DNA from: Bacteroidales bacterium
GTDB lineage: Bacteria; Bacteroidota; Bacteroidia; Bacteroidales; UBA932
Assembly (NCBI GenBank): GCA_017549145.1
Contig: JAFYVM010000017.1
Location: 1-48,936, forward strand
Length of the DNA stretch: 48,936 bases
Direction: 5' to 3'
Of the stretch, positions 27,977-36,945 are shown piece by piece (positions within the stretch are counted from its first letter, which is position 1; each line of letters begins with the position of its first letter). The position numbers were made by a program, and so were the translations under genes. Below the pieces are notes generated by a model, which worked only from the letters and a program-made list of their open reading frames with translations, did not search any database and had not been told where the DNA came from.

Positions 27977-29002
27977 CTAAAATTCTGCGAGGCGTGAAAC
28001 TGGTGCAACATCAAGAGAAGATCGCTCACCGTTCTGATAATGGAACCATCCGGCGATTGCAATCATTGCTGCATTGTCAGTTGTAAACTTGAACTCCGGA
28101 AGGAATGTAGTCCATCCTCTCTTACGACCTTCCTCCTCTATTCTCGAACGGAGTCCGCTATTGGCAGAGACGCCACCTCCGATTGTAATCTGCTTGATAC
28201 CAGTGTGTTTCGCAGCTTTAATAAGCTTATCCATAAGGATATCGATCAAAGCTTTCTGGAAGCTGGCACAGATATCAGCCTTATTCTTTTCCATGAAGTC
28301 CGGATCAAGAGCAATCTGGTCGCGCACGAAGTACAGAAGCGATGTCTTGATACCACTGAAACTATAGTCAAAACCAGGAATCTGAGGCTTGGAGAACTTA
28401 TATTTCAACGGGTCACCTTCCTTAGCCAGACGATCTACGATAGGGCCACCAGGATATCCCAAGCCCATCATCTTTGCACACTTGTCAAATGCCTCACCCA
28501 CTGCATCATCAATGGTCTGACCGAGAATTTCATATTCGAGCGGGCTGTTTACCTTGACAATCTGAGAGTTACCTCCAGACACAAGCAGGCAGAGATACGG
28601 AAACTCCGGCTGTCGGTTCTCCTGGTCATACTGCTTGATAAAGTTGGCAAGAATATGTCCCTGAAGGTGGTTCACCTCCACTAGAGGCTTTCCTAAAGAC
28701 ATTGACAATCCCTTGGCGAAAGATGTTCCGACAAGCAGTGAGCCAAGCAAACCTGGTCCACGCGTAAATGCTATTGCTGTAATATCTTCAGGTGCGATTC
28801 CTGCACGCGTGATTGCCTCACTGACAACTGGTACGATATTTACCTGATGCGCACGTGACGCAAGTTCGGGAATCACTCCACCGTATGCTTTATGAACGTC
28901 CTGGCTTGCAAGTACATTTGAGAGCAGGTAACCATCCTTGATTACCGCAGCTGATGTATCGTCGCAAGATGACTCTATTCCTAGTATAATTTCCGGGCAC
29001 AT
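27977..29002 (-). CDS. tsaD: tRNA N6-adenosine threonylcarbamoyltransferase TsaD
   Basis: TsaD transfers the threonylcarbamoyl group to A37 of ANN-decoding tRNAs (t6A), working with TsaB, TsaC and TsaE. The 341-residue protein begins with the ASKHA fold signature ILGIESSCDDTSAAV, has RGPGLLGSLLVG (81-92), the metal-binding HLQGH (H112, H116), and GGGVSAN in the C-terminal half. Length is typical. It is the first gene of a unit with the FAD and M64 genes and is divergent from tamB. Confidence 0.96.
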   Translation of the reverse strand: MCPEIILGIESSCDDTSAAVIKDGYLLSNVLASQDVHKAYGGVIPELASRAHQVNIVPVVSEAITRAGIAPEDITAIAFTRGPGLLGSLLVGTSFAKGLSMSLGKPLVEVNHLQGHILANFIKQYDQENRQPEFPYLCLLVSGGNSQIVKVNSPLEYEILGQTIDDAVGEAFDKCAKMMGLGYPGGPIVDRLAKEGDPLKYKFSKPQIPGFDYSFSGIKTSLLYFVRDQIALDPDFMEKNKADICASFQKALIDILMDKLIKAAKHTGIKQITIGGGVSANSGLRSRIEEEGRKRGWTTFLPEFKFTTDNAAMIAIAGWFHYQNGERSSLDVAPVSRLAEF

Positions 29003-29024
29003 AATATGTAATATTATTCGGGCG

Positions 29025-29032
29025 CAAAAATA
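29025..29032 (-). promoter_or_regulatory. Bacteroidota -7 box for tsaD
   Basis: TATTTTTG on the minus strand, 22 nt upstream of the tsaD ATG. A mirror box, TATTTTTG for tamB, lies at 29056-29063 on the plus strand. Confidence 0.55.
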
Positions 29033-29055
29033 AGGATTTTCTCCGAGATTTTTAC

Positions 29056-29063
29056 TATTTTTG
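29056..29063 (+). promoter_or_regulatory. Bacteroidota -7 box for tamB
   Basis: TATTTTTG matches TAnnTTTG and predicts a transcript start near 29070, just upstream of the coding sequence of the TamB signal anchor. Confidence 0.5.
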
Positions 29064-29088
29064 CAAGTTAGACTTAATAAACAGGCGC

Positions 29089-32000
29089 ATTATCAAAAGG
29101 GTTCTTAAAATATCTTGGATAGTAATTGTTGCAATTACAGTCGTTCTCATTGCTGGAGCACTTATTCTCCAGCTCCCGAGAGTACAGACTTTTGCAGCAG
29201 ACAAGGTAGTAGAGAAACTCTCAGAAAAGCTCGATGGTGAGATCTCGTTTGAAAAGATTCACTTCAAGCCATTCACGACTCTTGTGCTGAAGAATGTCGC
29301 AATTATCGACAAGCATCCGGCAATAGATCCTGCCGACTCAACAAAAGCACCTATCGACACATTCTTCCGCGCAGAATATATCATCGCTAAATTCACCTTG
29401 AACAGCCTCCTCAAAAGTGAATCTATCGGTATCAATCGAGCATTTATAAGTAACGCTCAAATGAACCTTGTCCTTGAAGACACCATTGTAGATGGCGAGG
29501 AGGAAACATCCCAAAACCTCAGCAGGATTTTCCGCATCAAGAAGAAGGAAAACAAGAAGAAGAACCCTAACGAGATTTTCCGCATCAAGGAGGTAGAAAT
29601 CGACAATTTTGGATTTGCCCTGATAAACCATAAAGAAAGAAAAGTTCCACGCTCAGGTATAATTGACTGGAATGATATGTCTGTCACCAATGTCTGCATC
29701 AGCGCGAGAGATCTCAAATTCAAGGGTGGAATAATGTCCGGCGTGGTAGACAAAGGCTCATTCAAAGAAAAAAGCGGATTCAATGTCTCTGATCTTGATG
29801 GCCAGGCAGTAGTCGGAAACGGCAAGGCCATAATCAAGAACTTGAAAATCAAAGATGAATGGTCAGATATCACTATGCCGTTATACATGATGACTTACCC
29901 TGATGTTAAAGCTTTCAGCGAGTACATCACAGATGTCAAGATGGACGCAGAGGTAGCTGAAAGCGTCCTGGACTTCAGAACAATCGCATATTTTGCAAAT
30001 GCACTGAAGGGTAATGACCTAGGACTCACCATCTCAGGAAACGCATCCGGATATGTAAATAATTTCAGATTCAGCAACATTTCAGCATCCTCTCACAAAG
30101 GCGGATTTTCATGTCTGGCAGATGGTGCTATCGTAGGACTGCCGGAAATAGAAACCACAACTTTCGACGGTACGATCAGAAACGTCAACATCACCACTGA
30201 TGGCTTAAGCAAATTCGTATCCGTGTGGATGAAGGAGGGAAAACTGGACCTCAGCAAATTTGCAAAAGGATACATCTTCAATGTGACAGGTAAAGTTCAC
30301 GGTCCGCTTAACGACATGAAGATTAGAGCTAATCTAAGTTCGTTAATCGGAAAAGCTGCCGCAGACATCACCATGTCTGATGTCCTTTCTGACAATCCTC
30401 TCACATTGGATGGAGTCATTTCTACTCAGAACCTCAACTTAGGAAAAATCATTGACACAAAACTTCTAGGACCTGCCACCCTCAGAACTGGTGCAAGAGC
30501 TAGTTTCGGTGAAGGAACTCCAGAGGTACGCATAGACTCGCTTATAGTAGACCGCCTCATGCTCAACAGCTATGACTACTCGGGCATAGCTGCGGCAGGA
30601 ACATTACAGGAGAACACATTCGACGGTCGTCTGATATGTAACGACCCTAACCTCAGTTTCCTTTTCCAAGGAAGCTTTGCTCTCTCACGTAAGACCAACA
30701 ACGCGAGATACCAGTTCTATGCTAACGTAGGTCACGCAGACCTTAACAAGCTGAACATTGACAAACGCGGCACGTCTCGCATTCAGCTTCAGACTAACGC
30801 AAACTTCACTCACACCCGCCAGGGTGATCTCTTAGGAAAGATTGACCTCGGAGGCATAACCTTGGAAAACAAGCAGGGCAAGCATAAAATCGGAAACATC
30901 AGCCTAATCTCGCACACCAGCGACGACAAATGGGGAATACGCTTGAAGTCTGACTTTGCAGATGGTTCTTACAATGGAACTGCATCAGTCGGCAAGTTCA
31001 TATCTGACCTTCGCGAGCTTACACTCCAAAAAGAGTTGCCTGCCCTATTCAAAGAGAAGGCAAAGAACTGGAGCGGCAACTCATACAATCTACATTTCAG
31101 ATTTCACAATTCGATGAACCTGATGTCATTTGCCATGCCAGGCGGATACATTGCAGACAGCACATCACTTGACCTCACAGTGAGCGATGCCGGAAAGATG
31201 AAAATGACAATGAAGTCTCCTCGAATTGCATACAGAAGACAATACCTCAAGGGAGTAACTGCCACTGTAGACAACAACAATGAAACTCTCAACGGAGAGA
31301 TTGCCATCTCCGAAGCTTCTATGGCATCACTGCTTCTCAATGAAAACAGACTCCAGATTCTTGCAGATGACAATAGTTTAGGACTTGGATTTTCTTACGA
31401 CAACCGCGGAGAGCTAGAAAATCGAGGAGAATTTGTCATCCGAAGCCTCTTTGACCGTATTGATGACAAAGTCAATATGGACATCAACATCCTCCCGACA
31501 ACCTTGTACTTCAATTCAAGAGAGTGGAACGTACAGCCATCACATTTGACAGTATATGGCTCTGAGATAGATGTTGAATCTGTTGAATTTACAAGTTCAG
31601 AACAAAGAATTCATCTAAGTGGTAAGACTTCAGCAGACAAAAAGGAAACACTTACCTTAGACCTTGACAGATTCGACATCTCTGTCATAAACTCCCTCAT
31701 GGGAACTGATCTCGGCATATCAGGAGCGGTCACAGGAAACGTGCAGCTCACTTCCCCACTCAAGAACTTCGGACTTTTGGCTGACACAATCTGTGACTCA
31801 ACCGTCATTGCAGATATTCCACTTGGAGTACTCAGCATCGGCAGCAATTGGGATGAGCAATTTGACCGATTTAACATTGACATCAGAAATGGCCTTAATG
31901 GCACCAGCAACATACAAGCAAACGCTAAATTCTACCCTAAGCAGAAGACGCTTGAAGCTATTGCGGATTTGAACCGACTCAACATCGGATATGTCCAGCC

Positions 32001-33720
32001 TTTCTTGAAAGACGTATTCAGCGTGATGGATGGTACGGTATCCGGAAAGATTCTTGTGGATGGACCGCTTGAAAACCTTGAAATCAGCAGTACTGACACA
32101 CGCATTGACGACGTTGAACTAAAGATTGCATATACCAATGTTCCATACTATGCTCAGGGAACATTCCACCTTGATAGCAGGGGCGCTTATCTCGACGACA
32201 TCAAGTTCAAGGACCGTCAGAGTGGAACAGGTATAATGACAGGTAGCATCTATTGGGATCACTTCAAGGATATAGGATTCAACCTTGCAGCCAAAGTGAC
32301 TGATATGGAATGTATTGACCTATCTGAGAAACAGGCAGAGTATTTCTACGGTAACATCTTTGCTACCGGAAACCTTGCGATTACCGGTCCATTGAATGCA
32401 ATTCAGATGGATATTGACGCTGTAACTTCAAAAGAAGGACAGTTACATATCCCTATCACCAGCGCCATGACTTCAGGCGGTGGAACCAACCTGCTAAGAT
32501 TCAAAGAGCCGGTTAAGGAAGTATATATTGACCCATACGAGACACTCATCAGCAAACTGGAAAAGAAAGAGGAGACAGAAAGCGACTTCGGAGTCAAATT
32601 GAGAGTCACAGCATCACCAGAAGTTGAGGCATTTGTCGAAATTGACAAGGCCAGCGGAAACGTACTTTCAGGTAAGGGTAACGGTACCATCGATCTGGAG
32701 GTGTCTAACGATGTATTCGACATCAACGGAGACTACAACATTACAAGCGGAAACTATAAATTCGTTGTATTGGGACTAGCAAGTCGAGATTTCAACATTC
32801 TTGACGGCAGTTCAATCAGATTCAGAGGTGATATTTGGGAAAGCGAAGTGGACATCAATGCCACATATAGAACAAAGGCATCTCTATCTACACTTATCTC
32901 AGATACTACTTCAGTCGCCAACAAGCGTACTGTGGACTGCGGTATTGCCATCAGTGACAAACTCAGCAACCCTAAGCTTTCGTTCTCTATCCAGATTCCG
33001 GACCTTGACCCTATGATCAAGTCCCGCGTCGAAAGTGCATTAAGTACGGAGGATAAGGTGCAGAAGCAGTTCTTGTCACTCATCATCTCTAATAACTTCC
33101 TTCCTGACGAGCAGTCCGGTATTGTCGACAACTCATCAATGCTCTACTCTAACGTCAGCGAGATTCTTGCGAACCAGCTTAACAACATATTCCAGAAGTT
33201 GGATATCCCTCTTGACCTTGGACTGAATTACCAGCCGAATGAAAGAGGCAATGACATCTTTGACGTAGCTGTATCTACCCAACTCTTCAACAACCGAGTC
33301 GTAGTGAACGGAAATATTGGAAACAGGCAATATACAAGCAACAGCAGCAAGAACAATGTGGTCGGCGATATCGACATTGAAATCAAGCTCGACCGTTCTG
33401 GTGCTCTCCGTCTGAACCTGTTCTCTCATTCAGCAGACCAGTACACCAACTACCTTGATGACTCTCAGCGTAACGGTGTCGGTCTCACTTACCAGACCGA
33501 GTTCAACAGTTTCGGACAGCTGATGAAGAATATATTCACAAGCAAACAGAAAAGACAGGAGAACAGACGTCTTGAGGAAGATGCAATGGTCAACACAGAA
33601 AAGGTTGTCATCGACATTGAAAAACCTCTGGAAGACGAATCCGGAAAGAAAGAAAAGAAAACTAAATATGGCAGAAAAAGGAAAACTGTATCTGATTCCC
33701 TCTCCGTTGGGGGAAAATGA
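29089..33720 (+). CDS. tamB: TamB/DUF490 translocation and assembly module protein
   Basis: TamB-like proteins are long inner-membrane-anchored beta-helical proteins spanning the periplasm, implicated in outer-membrane assembly and phospholipid transport. From 29089 the frame gives about 1,543 residues: a basic N-terminus, one membrane helix (VLKISWIVIVAITVVLIAGA), a long beta-rich region, and a C-terminal DUF490 domain (roughly the last 400 residues). The first in-frame ATG/GTG/TTG is GTG 29284, which would lose the anchor. Upstream of it the frame is open to 29005, with only ATA 29077 or ATT 29089 as possible starts. I chose ATT by comparison with usual family N-termini. The 3' end overlaps the methyltransferase gene by 53 nt. 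Confidence 0.85.
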   Translation: MIKRVLKISWIVIVAITVVLIAGALILQLPRVQTFAADKVVEKLSEKLDGEISFEKIHFKPFTTLVLKNVAIIDKHPAIDPADSTKAPIDTFFRAEYIIAKFTLNSLLKSESIGINRAFISNAQMNLVLEDTIVDGEEETSQNLSRIFRIKKKENKKKNPNEIFRIKEVEIDNFGFALINHKERKVPRSGIIDWNDMSVTNVCISARDLKFKGGIMSGVVDKGSFKEKSGFNVSDLDGQAVVGNGKAIIKNLKIKDEWSDITMPLYMMTYPDVKAFSEYITDVKMDAEVAESVLDFRTIAYFANALKGNDLGLTISGNASGYVNNFRFSNISASSHKGGFSCLADGAIVGLPEIETTTFDGTIRNVNITTDGLSKFVSVWMKEGKLDLSKFAKGYIFNVTGKVHGPLNDMKIRANLSSLIGKAAADITMSDVLSDNPLTLDGVISTQNLNLGKIIDTKLLGPATLRTGARASFGEGTPEVRIDSLIVDRLMLNSYDYSGIAAAGTLQENTFDGRLICNDPNLSFLFQGSFALSRKTNNARYQFYANVGHADLNKLNIDKRGTSRIQLQTNANFTHTRQGDLLGKIDLGGITLENKQGKHKIGNISLISHTSDDKWGIRLKSDFADGSYNGTASVGKFISDLRELTLQKELPALFKEKAKNWSGNSYNLHFRFHNSMNLMSFAMPGGYIADSTSLDLTVSDAGKMKMTMKSPRIAYRRQYLKGVTATVDNNNETLNGEIAISEASMASLLLNENRLQILADDNSLGLGFSYDNRGELENRGEFVIRSLFDRIDDKVNMDINILPTTLYFNSREWNVQPSHLTVYGSEIDVESVEFTSSEQRIHLSGKTSADKKETLTLDLDRFDISVINSLMGTDLGISGAVTGNVQLTSPLKNFGLLADTICDSTVIADIPLGVLSIGSNWDEQFDRFNIDIRNGLNGTSNIQANAKFYPKQKTLEAIADLNRLNIGYVQPFLKDVFSVMDGTVSGKILVDGPLENLEISSTDTRIDDVELKIAYTNVPYYAQGTFHLDSRGAYLDDIKFKDRQSGTGIMTGSIYWDHFKDIGFNLAAKVTDMECIDLSEKQAEYFYGNIFATGNLAITGPLNAIQMDIDAVTSKEGQLHIPITSAMTSGGGTNLLRFKEPVKEVYIDPYETLISKLEKKEETESDFGVKLRVTASPEVEAFVEIDKASGNVLSGKGNGTIDLEVSNDVFDINGDYNITSGNYKFVVLGLASRDFNILDGSSIRFRGDIWESEVDINATYRTKASLSTLISDTTSVANKRTVDCGIAISDKLSNPKLSFSIQIPDLDPMIKSRVESALSTEDKVQKQFLSLIISNNFLPDEQSGIVDNSSMLYSNVSEILANQLNNIFQKLDIPLDLGLNYQPNERGNDIFDVAVSTQLFNNRVVVNGNIGNRQYTSNSSKNNVVGDIDIEIKLDRSGALRLNLFSHSADQYTNYLDDSQRNGVGLTYQTEFNSFGQLMKNIFTSKQKRQENRRLEEDAMVNTEKVVIDIEKPLEDESGKKEKKTKYGRKRKTVSDSLSVGGK

Positions 33721-34378
33721 TCCATCGGAAGTAATACCTCTACCTGTCCTGAAATCCCTGGAGGGTTTCAGGACTTTTGTGGTGGAAGAAGTTCGCACAG
33801 CACGTCGTTACCTTTCTAAGGCTGGTCTTAAGGGGAAAATCGACGGTTTGGAATTTTATGAACTGAACGAGCACACAGAAGCAGCGACAGTTGAGAGCTA
33901 CCTCAAACTTTTCAATGATGGAAACGACGTCGCACTCATCAGCGAAGCTGGGCTTCCAGCCGTTGCTGACCCGGGCGCACAGCTTGTTGCACTTGCACAT
34001 CGTCACGGCATAGAGGTCATTCCTGCAGTTGGTCCTTCCTCATTGATGATGTCACTTATGGCATCAGGTCTGAATGGACAGTCATTCGCGTTCTGCGGCT
34101 ACATCCCCGCTAAAACTGACGAGAGAAAAAGCAAGCTCAAGCTGCTTGAGAAGGTTTCTGGTCAGTTGAAGCAGACTCAGATCATCATTGAGACTCCATA
34201 TAGAAACGACTCACTGTTCAAAGACATGTTGTCAACATGTTCCCCTTCCACAAGATTGTGTATCGCAGCAAATATCACTATGCCTGATGCATACATCAAG
34301 ACAAAGACAATTGCGCAGTGGAAGAAGGAAGTAATCACCATCGGAAAACGCCCATGCGTATTCCTAATTCTAGCATAG
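33668..34378 (+). CDS. RsmI-like SAM-dependent methyltransferase
   Basis: The 236-residue protein belongs to the tetrapyrrole-methylase fold family that includes RsmI (2'-O-methylation of 16S C1402). Motifs are YLIPSPLGE at the N-terminus, LISEAGLPAVADPGAQLV (about 80-97), PAVGPSSLMMSLMASGL and FCGYIPAK. It is shorter than E. coli RsmI (286) and lacks its C-terminal part, a form common in Bacteroidota, so the methylated site is uncertain. The start is ATG 33668 inside the tamB end (53-nt overlap), because the family motif YLIPSPLG follows directly. uup starts 9 nt later. Confidence 0.87.
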   Translation: MAEKGKLYLIPSPLGENDPSEVIPLPVLKSLEGFRTFVVEEVRTARRYLSKAGLKGKIDGLEFYELNEHTEAATVESYLKLFNDGNDVALISEAGLPAVADPGAQLVALAHRHGIEVIPAVGPSSLMMSLMASGLNGQSFAFCGYIPAKTDERKSKLKLLEKVSGQLKQTQIIIETPYRNDSLFKDMLSTCSPSTRLCIAANITMPDAYIKTKTIAQWKKEVITIGKRPCVFLILA

Positions 34379-34387
34379 AACCAACAA

Positions 34388-36181
34388 ATGGCGAGTTACC
34401 TACAGATAGAAAACATCTCCAAATCATACGGGCCGAAGGTCCTTTTTGAAAACATCGGATTCAATATAAATGAGGGTGACAAGATTGCCCTCATCGCTCC
34501 TAACGGTACAGGAAAGACATCTCTGATGCGCATACTTGCCGGTAAGGACAAATCTGACTCCGGTGGAAAAATCATGTTCCTCAAGGACATACGCATCGCA
34601 TTCCTTGAGCAGGAATACCCATTTGACCCTGAGAAGTCGATCTTTGACCAGATAATGACCTCAAGCGTAGAGTTCACAAAAGGACTTGACCAGGAGCACC
34701 TTTGGGAGTATGAGCGCAGAGTCGTAAAATTCCTCACAAGCTTCAACCTGCCAAATCCAGAGCAGAAAATGAAGGAGCTTTCGGGAGGAGAAGTAAAACG
34801 CGTGGCGCTGAGTCAGATGCTCGCAACTGATGCAGAGTTCTTCATCATGGACGAGCCGACTAACCACCTGGACATTGATGCCATCGAGTTCCTCGAAGGA
34901 TATCTGAGCCGTTCACGCTGCACCCTGCTTATGGTTACCCACGACAGATACTTCCTTGACAGAGTCTGCAACACCATCATCGAGATGGAGCGCGGTGCCA
35001 TCTATACGTATAAGGGCGACTATCAGAACTACCTTGAGAAGCGCGAGGAGCGCATAGCAAATTATAATGCTGAAACAGACAAGGTACGAAACATCCTTCG
35101 CCGAGAGCTCGAATGGATCCGCAGCACCCCATGTGCACGTACAGGAAAGGCCAGATATCGCGTCAACGCATTCTACGACCTCAAAGACAGAGCGGAGCAG
35201 GTACACACCACCTCTCAGGTGAATATGAACGAACTTAAAGGCGCGACGAGACTCGGTACAAAGATCATCAACTGCAAGGATCTTAGCTTCTACTATGGAG
35301 AGGACTGCTACCTCGATAAGTTCACATATAACTTCCAGCGATATGAGCGCGTGGGAATTGTGGGACGCAACGGAGCTGGTAAATCTACATTCTTGAACAT
35401 CCTTACTGGAAGGATTACAGACGACCAGCTGAGCGGCAGCATCGAGCGCGGAGAATCCCTGAAGATAGGCTACTACCACCAGAGTGGTATGAACTTCAAT
35501 CCGGATGACACTGTCCTTGACATCGTGAATGACACCTGGTTGCTCAACCGCTTCCTCTTCCCTCACGAGATGCTCAACAACAAGGTAGAGAAACTCAGCG
35601 GAGGAGAAAAAAGACGTCTATATCTGCTCACCATACTGATGCAGCAGCCAAACCTGCTGATTCTTGACGAGCCGACCAACGACCTGGACATCGTCACCCT
35701 CAATATCCTTGAAGAATATCTTAAAGAGTTCGGAGGTTCTCTGATCATCGTCTCACACGACAGGCACTTCCTCGACAAGCTCGTGGATCACCTGTTCATT
35801 TTCTGTGGCAACGGACTCGTAAAGGACTTTGTGGGAAGCTATAGCGAGTATCGCGAATACATAAAGGAGTACGAAGCGGAGCAGAAATCAGCAGCCCGCG
35901 CCCAGGAGAAGGCAGAAAAGGAGAAAAACAGCAAAGAGGCATCCAAAGCAGCTAACTTCACTCAGAAAAAGAAGTTGACCTATAAGGAGCAGAAGGAACT
36001 CGAACAACTTGAGAAAGACCTGGAGTCATTAGCAGAAGAGAAGGCAGCTATAGAGGAAAGTCTCAGCAGTGAGAATATGGAATTTGAGCAGTTGCAGAAA
36101 GCATCTGAGCGCATAGCCGAAATCATCGAACTGACAGACGAAAAGGAGATGAGATGGCTGGAATTATCAGACAATCTGTAA
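34388..36181 (+). CDS. uup: ABC-F ATPase of the Uup type
   Basis: The 597-residue soluble ABC-F protein has two ATPase cassettes (Walker A APNGTGKTS near 38 and GRNGAGKST near 326), LSGGE signatures and MDEPTNHLD / LDEPTNDLD Walker B motifs. The C-terminus (about 500-597) is a highly charged coiled coil (KKKLTYKEQKELEQLEKDLE), typical of Uup. Uup acts on ribosomes and branched DNA intermediates, and loss in E. coli raises precise transposon excision. It is distinct from the ettA gene in this window, which lacks the coiled-coil tail. Confidence 0.9.
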   Translation: MASYLQIENISKSYGPKVLFENIGFNINEGDKIALIAPNGTGKTSLMRILAGKDKSDSGGKIMFLKDIRIAFLEQEYPFDPEKSIFDQIMTSSVEFTKGLDQEHLWEYERRVVKFLTSFNLPNPEQKMKELSGGEVKRVALSQMLATDAEFFIMDEPTNHLDIDAIEFLEGYLSRSRCTLLMVTHDRYFLDRVCNTIIEMERGAIYTYKGDYQNYLEKREERIANYNAETDKVRNILRRELEWIRSTPCARTGKARYRVNAFYDLKDRAEQVHTTSQVNMNELKGATRLGTKIINCKDLSFYYGEDCYLDKFTYNFQRYERVGIVGRNGAGKSTFLNILTGRITDDQLSGSIERGESLKIGYYHQSGMNFNPDDTVLDIVNDTWLLNRFLFPHEMLNNKVEKLSGGEKRRLYLLTILMQQPNLLILDEPTNDLDIVTLNILEEYLKEFGGSLIIVSHDRHFLDKLVDHLFIFCGNGLVKDFVGSYSEYREYIKEYEAEQKSAARAQEKAEKEKNSKEASKAANFTQKKKLTYKEQKELEQLEKDLESLAEEKAAIEESLSSENMEFEQLQKASERIAEIIELTDEKEMRWLELSDNL

Positions 36182-36226
36182 GAATATGACATTTTGTCAG
36201 TAAATCCCTGATGGCAGATTATTTGT

Positions 36227-36234
36227 TATCTTTG
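36227..36234 (+). promoter_or_regulatory. Bacteroidota -7 box for grpE-dnaJ
   Basis: TATCTTTG at 36227-36234 predicts a leader of about 100 nt before grpE. I see no CIRCE-type operator here. Confidence 0.55.
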
Positions 36235-36266
36235 CAGCCGATTTCAACAACAAAGAAACGAACAAA

Positions 36267-36470
36267 ATGCTGATTACAGTAATTGTGGGCATTTTGCTCA
36301 CACTGATTTTTGGTAAGATAACTATAAAGGAGATAAAAGAACATGTCAGAAAATACACAAATGGAGACAGAGACAACATTACAGGAGGAAGCAACAGTGC
36401 AGGAGGAGAAGAAGGTAAGCTCGAGAAAGGAAAAGAAGGAGAAGGCGAAGATTGCGGAGCTGGAAAGTAA
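36267..36470 (+). CDS. Possible 67-residue membrane peptide overlapping grpE
   Basis: An ATG about 26 nt after the predicted transcript start opens a 67-codon frame. The first 16 residues are hydrophobic (MLITVIVGILLTLIFG), followed by a basic stretch, then a Gly/Glu/Lys-rich tail. It overlaps grpE out of frame by 128 nt. It could be an upstream frame affecting grpE translation, or chance. The tail looks like a shifted reading of grpE, so only the first 25 or so residues carry a meaningful signal. Confidence 0.25.
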   Translation: MLITVIVGILLTLIFGKITIKEIKEHVRKYTNGDRDNITGGSNSAGGEEGKLEKGKEGEGEDCGAGK

Positions 36471-36936
36471 GATTACTGAGCTGGAGACTAAGAATGCAGA
36501 ATTAGAGAACAAGACTGCCAAAGATAAGGATGACTACATCCGTCTTATGGCTGAGTTTGACAATTACCGCAGACGTACTGCACAGGAGAAGCTTGAGCTT
36601 GTAAGTACTGCATCAACTGAGACCATCAAAGGTCTGCTCCCTGTTCTCGACGACTGTGAAAGAGCTCTCAAGGTTCTTCTTGAGTCTGATGACAGCGATG
36701 CTGCCAAGGAAGGCACAGAGCTTATCTACAGCAAGCTTATGGGCTACCTCAAGAGCAAGGGACTTGCTGTAATCGAGGCAATCGGACAGCCTTTTGACAC
36801 AGACCTTCACGAAGCAGTTGCTCAGTTCCCGGTTCAGGAAGAGGAGCAGAAGGGCAAAGTATTCGATGTTGTTCAGACCGGCTACACACTTAACGGCAAG
36901 GTAATCCGTTTTGCAAAGGTTGTTGTAGGCATTTAA
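36343..36936 (+). CDS. grpE: GrpE nucleotide-exchange factor
   Basis: GrpE releases ADP from DnaK. The 197-residue protein has a charged, disordered N-terminus (1-40), a long coiled coil (about 40-100, ITELETKNAELENKTAK, then EFDNYRRRTAQEK), and the C-terminal beta domain ending in the family signature YTLNGKVIRFAKVVVG. ATG 36343 is used because SENTQME-type acidic starts fit the family. dnaJ follows after 9 nt. dnaK is not in the window. Confidence 0.94.
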   Translation: MSENTQMETETTLQEEATVQEEKKVSSRKEKKEKAKIAELESKITELETKNAELENKTAKDKDDYIRLMAEFDNYRRRTAQEKLELVSTASTETIKGLLPVLDDCERALKVLLESDDSDAAKEGTELIYSKLMGYLKSKGLAVIEAIGQPFDTDLHEAVAQFPVQEEEQKGKVFDVVQTGYTLNGKVIRFAKVVVGI

Positions 36937-36945
36937 CATTATATT

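Noticed and set aside
28040-28684. 214-codon frame antisense to tsaD
   Set aside because: It is fully inside tsaD, with no promoter or start context and no recognisable protein features.
34913-35566. 217-codon frame antisense to uup
   Set aside because: It is opposite conserved ATPase motifs, so the open frame follows from uup codon choice.
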